Shown: positions 24,876 to 32,489 of the stretch, piece after piece
Layout: every line of letters starts with the position of its first letter
Numbering within the stretch: position 1 is the stretch's first letter
NCBI GenBank assembly: GCA_005881335.1
Contig: VBFV01000076.1
Location: 1 to 44,275 of the forward strand
Source of the DNA: Chloroflexota bacterium
GTDB taxonomy: Bacteria > Chloroflexota > Dormibacteria > Dormibacterales > Dormibacteraceae
DNA length: 44,275 nucleotides
Direction of reading: 5' to 3'
Notes under the pieces: model-generated
The model's database searches: none
What the model was told of the DNA's origin: nothing
The model's input: only the letters and a program-made list of their open reading frames with translations
Translations under genes and position numbers: made by a program

Positions 24876-26246
24876 ATGATCACACTCACAATCGACAAGC
24901 TTCGCGAGCAGGTCCGGGGTGATGTCATCACCGCTGATGACGAGCGCTATGACGAGGCGCGCAAGGTCCGGAACGGAATGATCGACAAGCGTCCGCAAGT
25001 CATCGTGCGGCCCGCCAACGCGGGCGACGTGATGTCTGCGGTCAATTTCGCGCGCGAGGGAGGACTGGATCTTGCGATCCGGGGAGGCGCGCACAGCGTG
25101 CCTGGTTTCGGAACGGTTGACAAAGGGGTCGTGATCGACCTGTCAGCAATGCGCGGCGTTCGCGTCAACCCGCAAAGGCGCACGGCCCGCGCAGAAGGCG
25201 GGGCCACCTGGGGCGACTTCAACGCGGCCACCAACGCTTTCGGGCTGGCCAGCACCGGTGGCATCATCTCGACCACCGGCGTCGGCGGTCTGACCCTGGG
25301 CGGCGGTATCGGCTACCTTGCCCGAGGGTACGGCCTTTCGTGTGACAACCTCGTCTCAGCCGACGTGGTCACGGCCGACGGCAAGTTCGTTGTCGCGAGC
25401 GAAAAGGAGAACGAAGACCTCTTCTGGGCGATCCGAGGCGGCGGCGGCAACTTTGGAGTGGTGACCTCCTTTGAGTTCAAGCTCCACCCCGTCAAGGACA
25501 TCTACGGCGGCCCGATGTTCTACGAGCTCAAATACGCCCGCGACGTTCTGAGCTTTTACCGCGAATACATCGCCGGCGCTCCCCGCGAGATGGGCGCCTT
25601 CCCCGCGTTCCAGATCGCGCCTCCACTCCCATTCATCCCGGAAAAACGCCATGGCGACACGTTTGTTCTAGTCGTTGCTTGCTGGTCCGGCCCGGTGGCG
25701 GATGGAGAGCGCGCTCTCAAGCCGTTCCACGACGTGGCCCCGGTTTTCGCCGAGCACGTAGGGGCGATGCCTTACCCGGCCTTGAACGCGGCATTCGACG
25801 GGCTGTATCCAACCGGCCTGCAGCACTACTGGAAGGCAAACTTCGTGAAGGAGCTGTCCGATCAGGCGATCGATGCACATGTCGAGCACGGCACGAAGGT
25901 GCCGGCCATGACTTCGACGATGCACATCTATCCGATCAACGGCGCGTGCCACGACGTGGCATCCGACCAGACCGCCTTTGCATACCGTGATGCCAACTTC
26001 GCGACGGTGATTGCGGGGATGTGGCCGGACCCGGCTCAGAATTCCGCGAACACCCGGTGGGTGCGCGAGTACTACGACGCCACAGCGCCCCTCTCCGAAG
26101 CCGGTGGGTACATCAATTTCATGGCGGAGGACGACCAGAGCCGGATCAAGGCGAACTACAAGGGCAACTATCAGCGACTTGTGGACGTCAAGAAGAAGTA
26201 CGACGCCGGCAACCTGTTCCACGTCAACCAGAACATCAAGCCCTAG
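24876..26246 (+). CDS. BBE-type FAD-dependent oxidase
   Basis: A 456-residue FAD-linked oxidase of the berberine bridge/PCMH family. The FAD-binding part has IVRPANAGDVMSAVNFAREGG and RGGAHSVPGF with His73, the residue normally bound covalently to FAD. TTGVGGLTLGGGIGYLARGYGLSCDN is the second flavin block; the position of the extra cysteine link appears to be Ser, so single covalent attachment is likely. The C-terminal BBE tail YQRLVDVKKKYDAGNLFHVNQNI is intact. Substrates in this family are sugars, alkaloids or phenolics; no context narrows it. No signal peptide is seen. Confidence 0.9.
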   Translation: MITLTIDKLREQVRGDVITADDERYDEARKVRNGMIDKRPQVIVRPANAGDVMSAVNFAREGGLDLAIRGGAHSVPGFGTVDKGVVIDLSAMRGVRVNPQRRTARAEGGATWGDFNAATNAFGLASTGGIISTTGVGGLTLGGGIGYLARGYGLSCDNLVSADVVTADGKFVVASEKENEDLFWAIRGGGGNFGVVTSFEFKLHPVKDIYGGPMFYELKYARDVLSFYREYIAGAPREMGAFPAFQIAPPLPFIPEKRHGDTFVLVVACWSGPVADGERALKPFHDVAPVFAEHVGAMPYPALNAAFDGLYPTGLQHYWKANFVKELSDQAIDAHVEHGTKVPAMTSTMHIYPINGACHDVASDQTAFAYRDANFATVIAGMWPDPAQNSANTRWVREYYDATAPLSEAGGYINFMAEDDQSRIKANYKGNYQRLVDVKKKYDAGNLFHVNQNIKP

Positions 26247-26257
26247 CTGACTCAGCG

Positions 26258-26284
26258 GAGGCCCCGGCGATCAGCCGGGGCCTC
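26258..26284. terminator. Bidirectional terminator hairpin
   Basis: GAGGCCCCGGC (26258-26268), loop GATCA and the exact complement (26274-26284) make an 11-bp GC-rich hairpin between the convergent FAD oxidase and EamA genes. No T-tract follows, but position and strength suit a shared terminator. Confidence 0.6.
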
Positions 26285-26297
26285 TGTCAGCGACGAC

Positions 26298-27179
26298 CTA
26301 CTTCAGCGCCGTCGGCGCGCTCCATTTCCAGAGATGGGCCCACTGCACCACGATCACCGCGGCGATGATGAAAACACCGCCCAGGAGCTGCACCGGTAAG
26401 AGGCGGTCGCCGAGCAGCGCGGCGGCAAGCAGCACGGTCACGACCGGCTCCCACGTGCTGAGCAGGGAGGAACGCGCGGCGCCGATGCGTGGAAGTCCGG
26501 CCAGGAACAGCGAGATTGCGATCATCGTCGGGATCAACGCGATGGCGAACCCGACCGCCCAACCGCCCGCGGTGCTGGGGAAAACCAGCTCGCCCTGGAA
26601 CGCTGCGAGGATGCAGAACGCGATGCCGGCCCCGGTCATGATCACGGCGCTGGCCCCGACCGCCGGCACCGAGCCCATGACGCTCTCCCCGACCAGGATG
26701 TAGGCGGTATAGATCGTTGGCGCGGCAATCGCGAAGACAAGCGACCACGCGATCTGCAGGTGTGCGCCGCCGACGAGCAGGGCGACGCCGACAAAGCTCG
26801 CCACCAAAGCTACGGCGTGCCAAACCGACACCGACCGGCGAAGGAACAGCCACCCCGCCACGACGACGAGGCTCGGGTAGATGTAGGCGATCAGCACACA
26901 CAGCGACGCCGGCAGCGTGCGGAGGGCGGTGAAATACGTCAGCGACTGGGCGAAGTAGAACACCCCGCCCAGGGCTAGCAACGTGAGCAGCCGGAGCCGC
27001 TCGAAGCGCAATGGGTTCTGCCGCAGGATGAGCGCCAGTCCCCACATTCCGAACGCCGCGAGGACGAACCGGAAGGCGAGCGTCTGCGAGGTGCCAAGGC
27101 CCTCGCGATACGCGAGCTTCGCCAGGATTGCGTTCGTTCCAAACGCGGTGGCGGAGACGAGGATCATCGCCACACCCAC
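26298..27179 (-). CDS. EamA-family (DMT) transporter
   Basis: A 293-residue protein of ten membrane helices in two EamA repeats. The first repeat starts AMILVSATAFGTNAILAKLAYREGL and the second ends LLGDRLLPVQLLGGVFIIAAVIV, the usual closing motif of the family. It would move amino acids or other small metabolites across the membrane; the substrate is unknown. The start is GTG at 27179. A second frame over the same bases is a shadow. It lies 35 bases after the small membrane protein gene on the same strand. Confidence 0.87.
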   Translation of the reverse strand: MGVAMILVSATAFGTNAILAKLAYREGLGTSQTLAFRFVLAAFGMWGLALILRQNPLRFERLRLLTLLALGGVFYFAQSLTYFTALRTLPASLCVLIAYIYPSLVVVAGWLFLRRSVSVWHAVALVASFVGVALLVGGAHLQIAWSLVFAIAAPTIYTAYILVGESVMGSVPAVGASAVIMTGAGIAFCILAAFQGELVFPSTAGGWAVGFAIALIPTMIAISLFLAGLPRIGAARSSLLSTWEPVVTVLLAAALLGDRLLPVQLLGGVFIIAAVIVVQWAHLWKWSAPTALK

Positions 27180-27214
27180 CCACTCCGTCCTGCGGCTCGA
27201 CGCCGCGGCTGTCT

Positions 27215-27427
27215 CTACGGCCAGAGCAGGTGGCCGAGCACCATGCCGATCAAGACCGCGACCGCGTACGTGGCCCGGGGGAACTGCCGGACCAGCGATC
27301 GAACCGCGTTCGTGATCGGGTCGGTGCCTTTGCGCAGGGCAAGTGACTCCTGCAGCATCAAAAGAAATGCGACCAGCGAGGCTGCGGTCGCGATCAGCGA
27401 CAGAATCGCCTCCGGCGTGAACGTCAC
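27215..27427 (-). CDS. Small membrane protein, second of a pair
   Basis: 70 residues: an N-terminal hydrophobic helix (ILSLIATAASLVAFLLMLQ), a short polar middle and a C-terminal helix ending AVLIGMVLGHLLWP. I do not recognise a family. The ending matches that of the preceding protein (VIGILLGHFLW), so they are probably paralogues. The start is GTG at 27427, overlapping the upstream TGA (GTGA). It is the third gene of the mmsA operon. Confidence 0.55.
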   Translation of the reverse strand: MTFTPEAILSLIATAASLVAFLLMLQESLALRKGTDPITNAVRSLVRQFPRATYAVAVLIGMVLGHLLWP

Positions 27428-27666
27428 TGTTTGATGCCTTCGGGCGAGGTCCGGCCGTAAGCGGGACCCCACAGGAAGTGCCCGAGCAAGATCCCGATCA
27501 CGACGGCGATCACGAACGCGACGCCCGGGTATGAGTGGACCGCGGGGCGTATGTACTCAGAGATGGGCGTGTGGCCCGTGAGGAGCGCCCAGCTCTCGAA
27601 ACCCAGCAACAACGTGATGACGCCGAACAAGGCGGTGACCGTCCACGAGAAGAGGTTGCCGATCAC
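27424..27666 (-). CDS. Small membrane protein, first of a pair
   Basis: 80 residues with two hydrophobic helices, the first WTVTALFGVITLLLGFESWALL and the second GVAFVIAVVIGILLGHFLWGP. No family is recognised. The GH(F/L)LW ending is shared with its neighbour. The start is GTG at 27666, overlapping the dehydrogenase TGA by 4 bases, so it is read with that gene; whether it works with the enzyme is unknown. Confidence 0.6.
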   Translation of the reverse strand: MIGNLFSWTVTALFGVITLLLGFESWALLTGHTPISEYIRPAVHSYPGVAFVIAVVIGILLGHFLWGPAYGRTSPEGIKQ

Positions 27667-29096
27667 CAGCGCGTGACCACGACCTTCTTGCGTGTATAGA
27701 AGTCGATGCCGTCGGTGCCGTGCACGTGCAGATCTCCGAAAAATGAACCTTTCCAGCCGCTGAAAGGAAAGAACGCAAAAGGCTGCGCGATGGGCACGTT
27801 GATTCCAGTCATGCCCGCCTCCACCCTCTCGCGGAACTCCCGTCCGGCGCGCCCGGACTGGGTGAAGATCGTGGCCATGTTTCCGAGTGACGAGGCGTTC
27901 GCCTGCGCGATGGCGTCGTCCAGCGTGGCGGCCCGCGCGATCGAGAGCACAGGACCGAAAATCTCTTCGCGGCCCACGGCCATCCGCGGCGTGACGTGGT
28001 CCAGGATGGTCGGCCCGAGGAAGAATCCGCGGCGGGACATCTCGCGGCGGCCGTCGACGACCAGCTCTGCGCCTTCAGCCACGCCCCGCTCGACAAACGA
28101 CGCGACGCGGTCGCGATGCTCGGCGCGGATCAACGGACCGACCTGCACTCCGGGCTGGTCGCCAGGGCCGACGACCATCTTCGCCGCCGCGTCGCGCAGC
28201 GGGTCGAGCAGCTCGTCCGCGGCCGCGCCCACCGCGACGGCCACGGATCCGGACAGGCATCGCTCGCCCGCGTTGCCGAAGGCCGAATTCAGGATGGCGG
28301 GCACCGCCACCGCCGGGTCGGCGTCGGGCATCACGACGATGTGGTTCTTGGCCCCGCCGAGAGCCTGGACACGCTTGCCCCGGGCGGCGGCTTCCGTGTA
28401 CACGTGCTGCGCCACCGGCGCCGAGCCAACGAACGAGATCGCGCTGATCCCACGATGCTCGATCAGTGCGTCGACGGCGCCGGCCGCGCCGTGGACCACG
28501 TTCAGGACCCCCGGCGGAAACCCCGCCTCGAGAAAGAGCTCCGCGAGGCGTGCACCTCCGAGGGGCGTGCGTTCGGACGGTTTGAGGATGAAGGTGTTCC
28601 CCGCCACGACGGCAAGAGGGAACATCCAGAGCGGGATCATGACCGGGAAGTTGAAGGGAGGGATTCCGGCGCAAACGCCGACCGGATAGCGATACAGGTC
28701 CTGGTCGACGCCAACGGAGACGTCCCGCAGGGTGCGTCCCTGTAGGAGCGTCGGCGCGCCGCAGGCGAAGTCGACGACCTCGATGCCACGCCTCACCTCG
28801 CCGCGCGCCTCATCCAGCGTCTTGCCGTGATGACGCGTGACCAGCGCGGCCAGCTCCTCGAAGCTGTCTTCGAGCACCGCCTTGAAGCGGAACATGAGGC
28901 GGACCCGGTCCATGACCGCGGTGCGCGACCAGGTCTGGAAGCTCTCCGCGGCCGCTCGCACCGCCGCATCGACCTCACGCCCGTCCGACAGGGGTACCTG
29001 CTCGATCACTTCGGCGGTGGCTGGATTGAACACCGGAAGCGAGCTGACGTCCTGAGCCGGCAGGCGCCATTCCGACCCGATCAGGTTGCGAATCAA
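27663..29096 (-). CDS. mmsA: CoA-acylating methylmalonate-semialdehyde dehydrogenase
   Basis: A 477-residue aldehyde dehydrogenase. The catalytic cysteine lies in NAGERCLSGS and the fold motifs GIPPFNFPVMIPLWMFP, LKPSERTP and EEIFGPVL are all characteristic of MmsA, which turns malonate or methylmalonate semialdehyde into acetyl- or propionyl-CoA with NAD+ and CoA. The product EFRERVEAGMTGINVPIAQPFAFFPFSGWKGS-like C-terminus also fits MmsA/IolA. The start is TTG at 29096, since the upstream frame contains no other start after the divergent gene's ATG and TACGGT lies 8 nt before it. Divergent from a GAF/FAH/aldolase operon, it may finish the same catabolic route. Confidence 0.88.
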   Translation of the reverse strand: MIRNLIGSEWRLPAQDVSSLPVFNPATAEVIEQVPLSDGREVDAAVRAAAESFQTWSRTAVMDRVRLMFRFKAVLEDSFEELAALVTRHHGKTLDEARGEVRRGIEVVDFACGAPTLLQGRTLRDVSVGVDQDLYRYPVGVCAGIPPFNFPVMIPLWMFPLAVVAGNTFILKPSERTPLGGARLAELFLEAGFPPGVLNVVHGAAGAVDALIEHRGISAISFVGSAPVAQHVYTEAAARGKRVQALGGAKNHIVVMPDADPAVAVPAILNSAFGNAGERCLSGSVAVAVGAAADELLDPLRDAAAKMVVGPGDQPGVQVGPLIRAEHRDRVASFVERGVAEGAELVVDGRREMSRRGFFLGPTILDHVTPRMAVGREEIFGPVLSIARAATLDDAIAQANASSLGNMATIFTQSGRAGREFRERVEAGMTGINVPIAQPFAFFPFSGWKGSFFGDLHVHGTDGIDFYTRKKVVVTRW

Positions 29097-29103
29097 CTGT
29101 TGA

Positions 29104-29110
29104 TACCGTA
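29104..29110. promoter_or_regulatory. Shared bidirectional -10 element
   Basis: The 7 bases TACCGTA read TACCGT on the plus strand (7 nt before the GAF-gene ATG) and TACGGT on the minus strand (8 nt before the mmsA TTG). Both starts would be leaderless, and one near-symmetric element would serve both directions in a 20-base gap. Confidence 0.5.
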
Positions 29111-29116
29111 CTCCCC

Positions 29117-29617
29117 ATGGCTCCGACGGCACGGCAGCTGCTCGAGGAAGCCGCCGCGCGGGGCAGCGACCTGGAGACCGTCGCACGCGGCGTGCTCGCG
29201 ATGCTTGCCGAGCTGACCGGCCTCAGCTCCACTTACCTGGCCGAGACGCGGCTCACAGCCGACGAGCAGTACATCGTTTTCTCGTGCAACCGCAGCGACC
29301 TCTTTCACATCCCGGAGGACGTGACGCTGCCCTGGTCCGAGGGCGTATGCCGCTTCGTCGTCGAGGGCGGCCCGAACTACACCAGCGACGCCCAGAAGCA
29401 GTTTCCGAAGAGCAGCGTCGCGAGGCTGCTGGAGATCCGCACCTTCATCTCCTATCCGGTCTTCACGGCCGAAGGTCGCTTCTTCGGGACGTTGTGCGGA
29501 GCGAGCAAGGAGCAGGTTGAGATCCAGCAGGAGATCCTCGAATTGATGCGGGAGTGCGCGCTGCTCATCGGCCAGCGGCTGAAACCGGACAGCCCGGCTC
29601 GGTCACAATCTGCCTGA
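29117..29617 (+). CDS. GAF-domain protein
   Basis: A 166-residue single GAF sensor domain: LLEEAAARGSDLETVARGVLAMLAELTGLSSTYLAE for the first helices and strand, then FISYPVFTAEGRFFGTLCGAS for the central sheet. No output domain is attached, so it may bind a small ligand and act on a partner, or serve a redox role as fRMsr-like GAF proteins do; Cys residues at SCNRSD and GVCRF are present. It is the first gene of the FAH/aldolase operon; its stop is 1 base before the next ATG. Confidence 0.75.
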   Translation: MAPTARQLLEEAAARGSDLETVARGVLAMLAELTGLSSTYLAETRLTADEQYIVFSCNRSDLFHIPEDVTLPWSEGVCRFVVEGGPNYTSDAQKQFPKSSVARLLEIRTFISYPVFTAEGRFFGTLCGASKEQVEIQQEILELMRECALLIGQRLKPDSPARSQSA

Positions 29618-29618
29618 C

Positions 29619-30494
29619 ATGCGACTCCTGACCTTCCGTGTGGATGGAGCCGGCCGGACTGGATTGCTGCGACCCGACGGCTCGAACGAGGTGGTCGAGC
29701 TCGAGGACGTGGACCATATGCTGGACCTCATCGACGCGGGCCCTGAAGGCCTCGCGCACGCAGCTCGGACTCTCGCTTCCGCGCGGTCGCGCAGCCACCG
29801 CCTGCAGGACGTCGAGGTGCTGGCACCGCTGCCCAACCCGCGCGGCAACGTGATCGCCATCGGACGCAACTACCAGGCGCATGCGGAGGAGAGCGCGCGG
29901 GCAGCCGGCAAGACGGTCGACCCGCCGACGGTGTTCACGAAGGCGGTGACGACGATCGCAGGACCTTACGACGACGTCGTGGCCGATGCGGCGGTGACCA
30001 GCCAGGTCGACTGGGAGGTCGAGCTCGGTATCGTCGTCGGACGCGCGGGGATCAACATCCGCCGCCACCACGCCCTCGACCACATCTTCGGATTTGTCGC
30101 GCTGAACGATGTGAGCGCGCGGGACATCCAGTTTGGCTGGGGCGGGCAGTTCTTCAAGGGCAAGAGCCTGGACGGTTTTTGCCCGATCGGTCCGTGGATC
30201 GTCACGCCCGACGAGATCGAAGATCCACAGTCGCTGCGGCTGTCGCTGCGCGTCAACGGCGTTGTCAAGCAGGACGGCAACACACGGGACATGATCTATC
30301 CGGTCGACGCGGTCATCGAGTGGGTCTCCAAGGGCATGACGCTCTTGGCTGGCGCGATCATCGCGACGGGCACGCCCGACGGTGTCGGGTTTGCGCGCAC
30401 GCCGCCCGAATTCTTGAAATCCGGCGACGTGATGGAGGCAGAGGTCGAACGCATTGGGACGCTCCGCAACCGAATCGTCTCGGCAGCCGGCTGA
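29619..30494 (+). CDS. Fumarylacetoacetate hydrolase-family protein
   Basis: A 291-residue FAH-superfamily hydrolase/isomerase/decarboxylase. The C-terminal catalytic domain opens at VIAIGRNYQAHAEE and has the metal ligands in DWEVELGIVVG (Glu-Glu) and ALNDVSARDIQ (Asp), followed by GKSLDGFCPIGPW and ATGTPDGVGFAR. Members cleave or decarboxylate 2-oxo-dioic acids or oxo-sugar acids. Here it sits with a DapA-type aldolase and opposite a semialdehyde dehydrogenase, so a sugar-acid or aromatic-acid pathway is likely, but the step is not fixed. Confidence 0.85.
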   Translation: MRLLTFRVDGAGRTGLLRPDGSNEVVELEDVDHMLDLIDAGPEGLAHAARTLASARSRSHRLQDVEVLAPLPNPRGNVIAIGRNYQAHAEESARAAGKTVDPPTVFTKAVTTIAGPYDDVVADAAVTSQVDWEVELGIVVGRAGINIRRHHALDHIFGFVALNDVSARDIQFGWGGQFFKGKSLDGFCPIGPWIVTPDEIEDPQSLRLSLRVNGVVKQDGNTRDMIYPVDAVIEWVSKGMTLLAGAIIATGTPDGVGFARTPPEFLKSGDVMEAEVERIGTLRNRIVSAAG

Positions 30495-30496
30495 TC

Positions 30497-31414
30497 ATGT
30501 TCGCCATCGATCGCCTCGCCGGAGTCCTCGTCGCTCTCGCCTCGCCGCTCAAGCGCGACGGCCGCGTGGACGAGCCCGCGTTCGCCCGCCTGGTCGAGCA
30601 TGTGCTCGCGGGTGGGGTCCACGGCTTGCTCCCGCTCGGGTCCACCGGTGAGGGTGCCGCGCTGGACGAGCCCGCCCGGCGCACAGTCTTGAAGGCCGTG
30701 GTCGGGGCAGCGGCCGGACGCGTCCCTGTGATCTGCGGCGTGGCGCAGCCGAACCTGCAGTCCGCCCGGGCCGAGGTCGAGGCAGCTGCGCGTCTGGGCG
30801 CGAACGCCGTGCTGGTGGCGCCACCGTTCTATTACCCGATGGACCAGGCGAGCCTGCTCGCCTTCTACCGGCGGGTCGCCGAGGCTGCACCGGTGCCGAT
30901 CCTCGTCTACAACATTCCTCAATTCACCAAGGTCGTCGTCGAGCCAGCCACCGTGGCCGCGCTCGCCAACGAAGGCGCGATCCGCGGGATCAAGGACTCG
31001 AGCCGGGACTTCGAGTACTTCGAGGGCGTCTGCATCGCCACGCGTGACGTGGCCGGCTTTCGTGTGTTCACCGGAAGCGACACGATGCTGGTCGCCTCGC
31101 TTGCGGTCGGCGCCGCGGGCACGATTTGCGGCGCGGGCAATATCGCGCCTGAATGGGTCGTGCGCATCTACGACCAGTACCTGCGCGGCGACCTCGAGGC
31201 GGCTCGCGCGAGCCAGGACGCGCTGTACCGGCTGGTCATGGCGCTCCGGGGCGACGTCTTTCCCGGCGCGATCAAGGCCGCGCTGCACCTGCAGGGAATC
31301 TGCGAACCGTGGCCCGCGCCCCCCGCGCAGCGGCTGGACGAGCCCCATGAAGCGCGGCTCAGCAGGCAGCTCGCCGCCTTCGGATTGCTGACGCCAGAAC
31401 GCTCACGGCACTGA
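30497..31414 (+). CDS. DapA-family aldolase/lyase
   Basis: A 305-residue TIM-barrel enzyme of the dihydrodipicolinate synthase/N-acetylneuraminate lyase family. Schiff-base Lys166 (RGIKDSS) and Tyr138 (LVYNIP) are in place, with the GSTGEG pyruvate-binding motif at 48-53. Because it is next to an FAH-family gene and not to lysine genes, a catabolic 2-oxo acid aldolase or dehydratase is more likely than DapA itself. The start is ATG at 30497, two bases after the previous stop; the frame upstream is a shadow of that gene. Confidence 0.83.
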   Translation: MFAIDRLAGVLVALASPLKRDGRVDEPAFARLVEHVLAGGVHGLLPLGSTGEGAALDEPARRTVLKAVVGAAAGRVPVICGVAQPNLQSARAEVEAAARLGANAVLVAPPFYYPMDQASLLAFYRRVAEAAPVPILVYNIPQFTKVVVEPATVAALANEGAIRGIKDSSRDFEYFEGVCIATRDVAGFRVFTGSDTMLVASLAVGAAGTICGAGNIAPEWVVRIYDQYLRGDLEAARASQDALYRLVMALRGDVFPGAIKAALHLQGICEPWPAPPAQRLDEPHEARLSRQLAAFGLLTPERSRH

Positions 31415-31462
31415 GATCCGACCCCCCGACCATAGCCAGTTTCAGCGAACGTTCAGGAAGTC

Positions 31463-31611
31463 GGTTTCGAAAAAGGAGGCTGCCATGCGCGCGGTGCGCG
31501 CTGCGCATGGCCCACCCCCCACAGCCCTGGGAAGGCCGGGCGACCCATTCCCGGCTAGGCGAATCATCGGGTGACCTGAGCTAGGAAACCAGCCCCATTT
31601 GGATGGTTTCC
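31463..31611 (+). ncRNA. Possible structured leader or small RNA upstream of psuK
   Basis: The 235-base gap at 31415-31649 holds three clear hairpins: GCCATGCGC/GCGCATGGC (31482-31490 with 31503-31511), GCCGGG/CCCGGC (31535-31540 with 31550-31555) and GGAAACCA/TGGTTTCC (31584-31591 with 31604-31611). GGTTTC at 31463-31468 can also pair with GAAACC at 31585-31590, which would compete with the third hairpin. Such exclusive pairing is typical of riboswitches, but I can match it to no class; fragments recall c-di-AMP (ydaO) or B12-box motifs only in part. No open frame is convincing here. Confidence 0.35.
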
Positions 31612-31612
31612 G

Positions 31613-31640
31613 TTTACCTCAATTGAGGTACGGCTATCCT
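31613..31640 (+). promoter_or_regulatory. psuK promoter with 16-bp palindromic operator
   Basis: TTTACC (31613-31618), 16 bp, TATCCT (31635-31640), then 9 nt to the GTG start. The perfect palindrome TACCTCAATTGAGGTA (31615-31630) fills the spacer, as expected for a repressor site. The regulator gene is not identified. Confidence 0.5.
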
Positions 31641-31649
31641 CGTCAGGTC

Positions 31650-32489
31650 GTGATCGTCTCCATCGGCGACCTGGTGCTCGACGTCAGGATCGTCCCCGCG
31701 GGCCCGCTCGAGCCAGACGACGATTCACCCGCCTCGATAGCGATCGGGGGAGGCGGCCAGGCTGCCAACTTCTGCGCGTGGACCGCCGCCTCCGGCGAAC
31801 CGGTGCGCCTGGTGACCCGCATCGGCGAGGACGACACCGGGCGCAGGTTGGTCAGTGACCTCGAAGCGCGTGGGGTTGAGGTCCGGGCGGTCTGGGCCGC
31901 CGAGCCGACCGGCATCATCGCCGTCGTGGTCGGGCCCGACGGCCGGCGCAGCATGGCCACACAGCGCGGCGCGAGCGTGGGACTGAGCCCGGACGACCTG
32001 GAGGAAGCGTGGTTTCGCGACGCCGCCCTGCTCCACGTGCCGGGCTACTCGCTGTTCGTCGAACCGATCGCCAGCGCGGCGCGTGCGGCGATCAGGGTCG
32101 TGCGCGAGGCGGGCGGCATGGTCGCCGTCGATCTCTCGTCGGCGGCGGGCCTCCGCGCGTTCGGCCCCGCCCGCATGGCCTACGTCCTGGCGCGCATGAA
32201 GCCAGAGGTCCTCTTCGCGACCGAGGCCGAGGCGGCGACCCTGGCGGTGCCGCTCGACAGCCTCGCGCAGGTCCCGGTCCTGAAGCTCGGCGCCGCAGGT
32301 TCCATGGTCTATGGGCACAAGCTCGCGGCGCCCGAGGTGAAAATGGTCGACCCCACCGGCGCGGGCGATGCTTTCGCCGCCACCTTCTGCATCGCCTGGC
32401 TGCACGGGGCGACGCCCGTCGAGGCGGCCGAGCGGGCTGTCCAGGCAGCCTCGCAGTCGGTGACGCTGGCCGGGGCGCGGCCGATCTGA
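31650..32489 (+). CDS. psuK: PfkB-family kinase, probable pseudouridine kinase
   Basis: A 279-residue ribokinase-like sugar/nucleoside kinase. The N-terminal GGGGQAANFCAW is the family's Gly-rich substrate motif and DPTGAGDAFAATF near the C-terminus is the ATP/anion-hole motif with the catalytic Asp. PfkB kinases have broad substrates; pseudouridine is inferred because the next, overlapping gene is psuG. Together they would convert pseudouridine to its 5'-phosphate and then to uracil and ribose 5-phosphate. The start is GTG at 31650, leaderless; a TTG at 31599 in frame is rejected because it lies upstream of the promoter palindrome. Confidence 0.78.
   Translation: MIVSIGDLVLDVRIVPAGPLEPDDDSPASIAIGGGGQAANFCAWTAASGEPVRLVTRIGEDDTGRRLVSDLEARGVEVRAVWAAEPTGIIAVVVGPDGRRSMATQRGASVGLSPDDLEEAWFRDAALLHVPGYSLFVEPIASAARAAIRVVREAGGMVAVDLSSAAGLRAFGPARMAYVLARMKPEVLFATEAEAATLAVPLDSLAQVPVLKLGAAGSMVYGHKLAAPEVKMVDPTGAGDAFAATFCIAWLHGATPVEAAERAVQAASQSVTLAGARPI

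Noticed and set aside
26287-27183. Second long frame over the EamA gene
   Set aside because: It is Arg/Gly/His-rich with no hydrophobic pattern, while the other frame gives ten clean membrane helices.
31500-31600. Cobalamin or c-di-AMP riboswitch upstream of psuK
   Set aside because: AGCTAGGAAACCAGCC matches a B12 box only with two changes that break its hairpin, and the rest of the B12 core is absent. The GACCCA...GAATC part is only a fragment of the ydaO consensus. Kept as an unassigned structured element.
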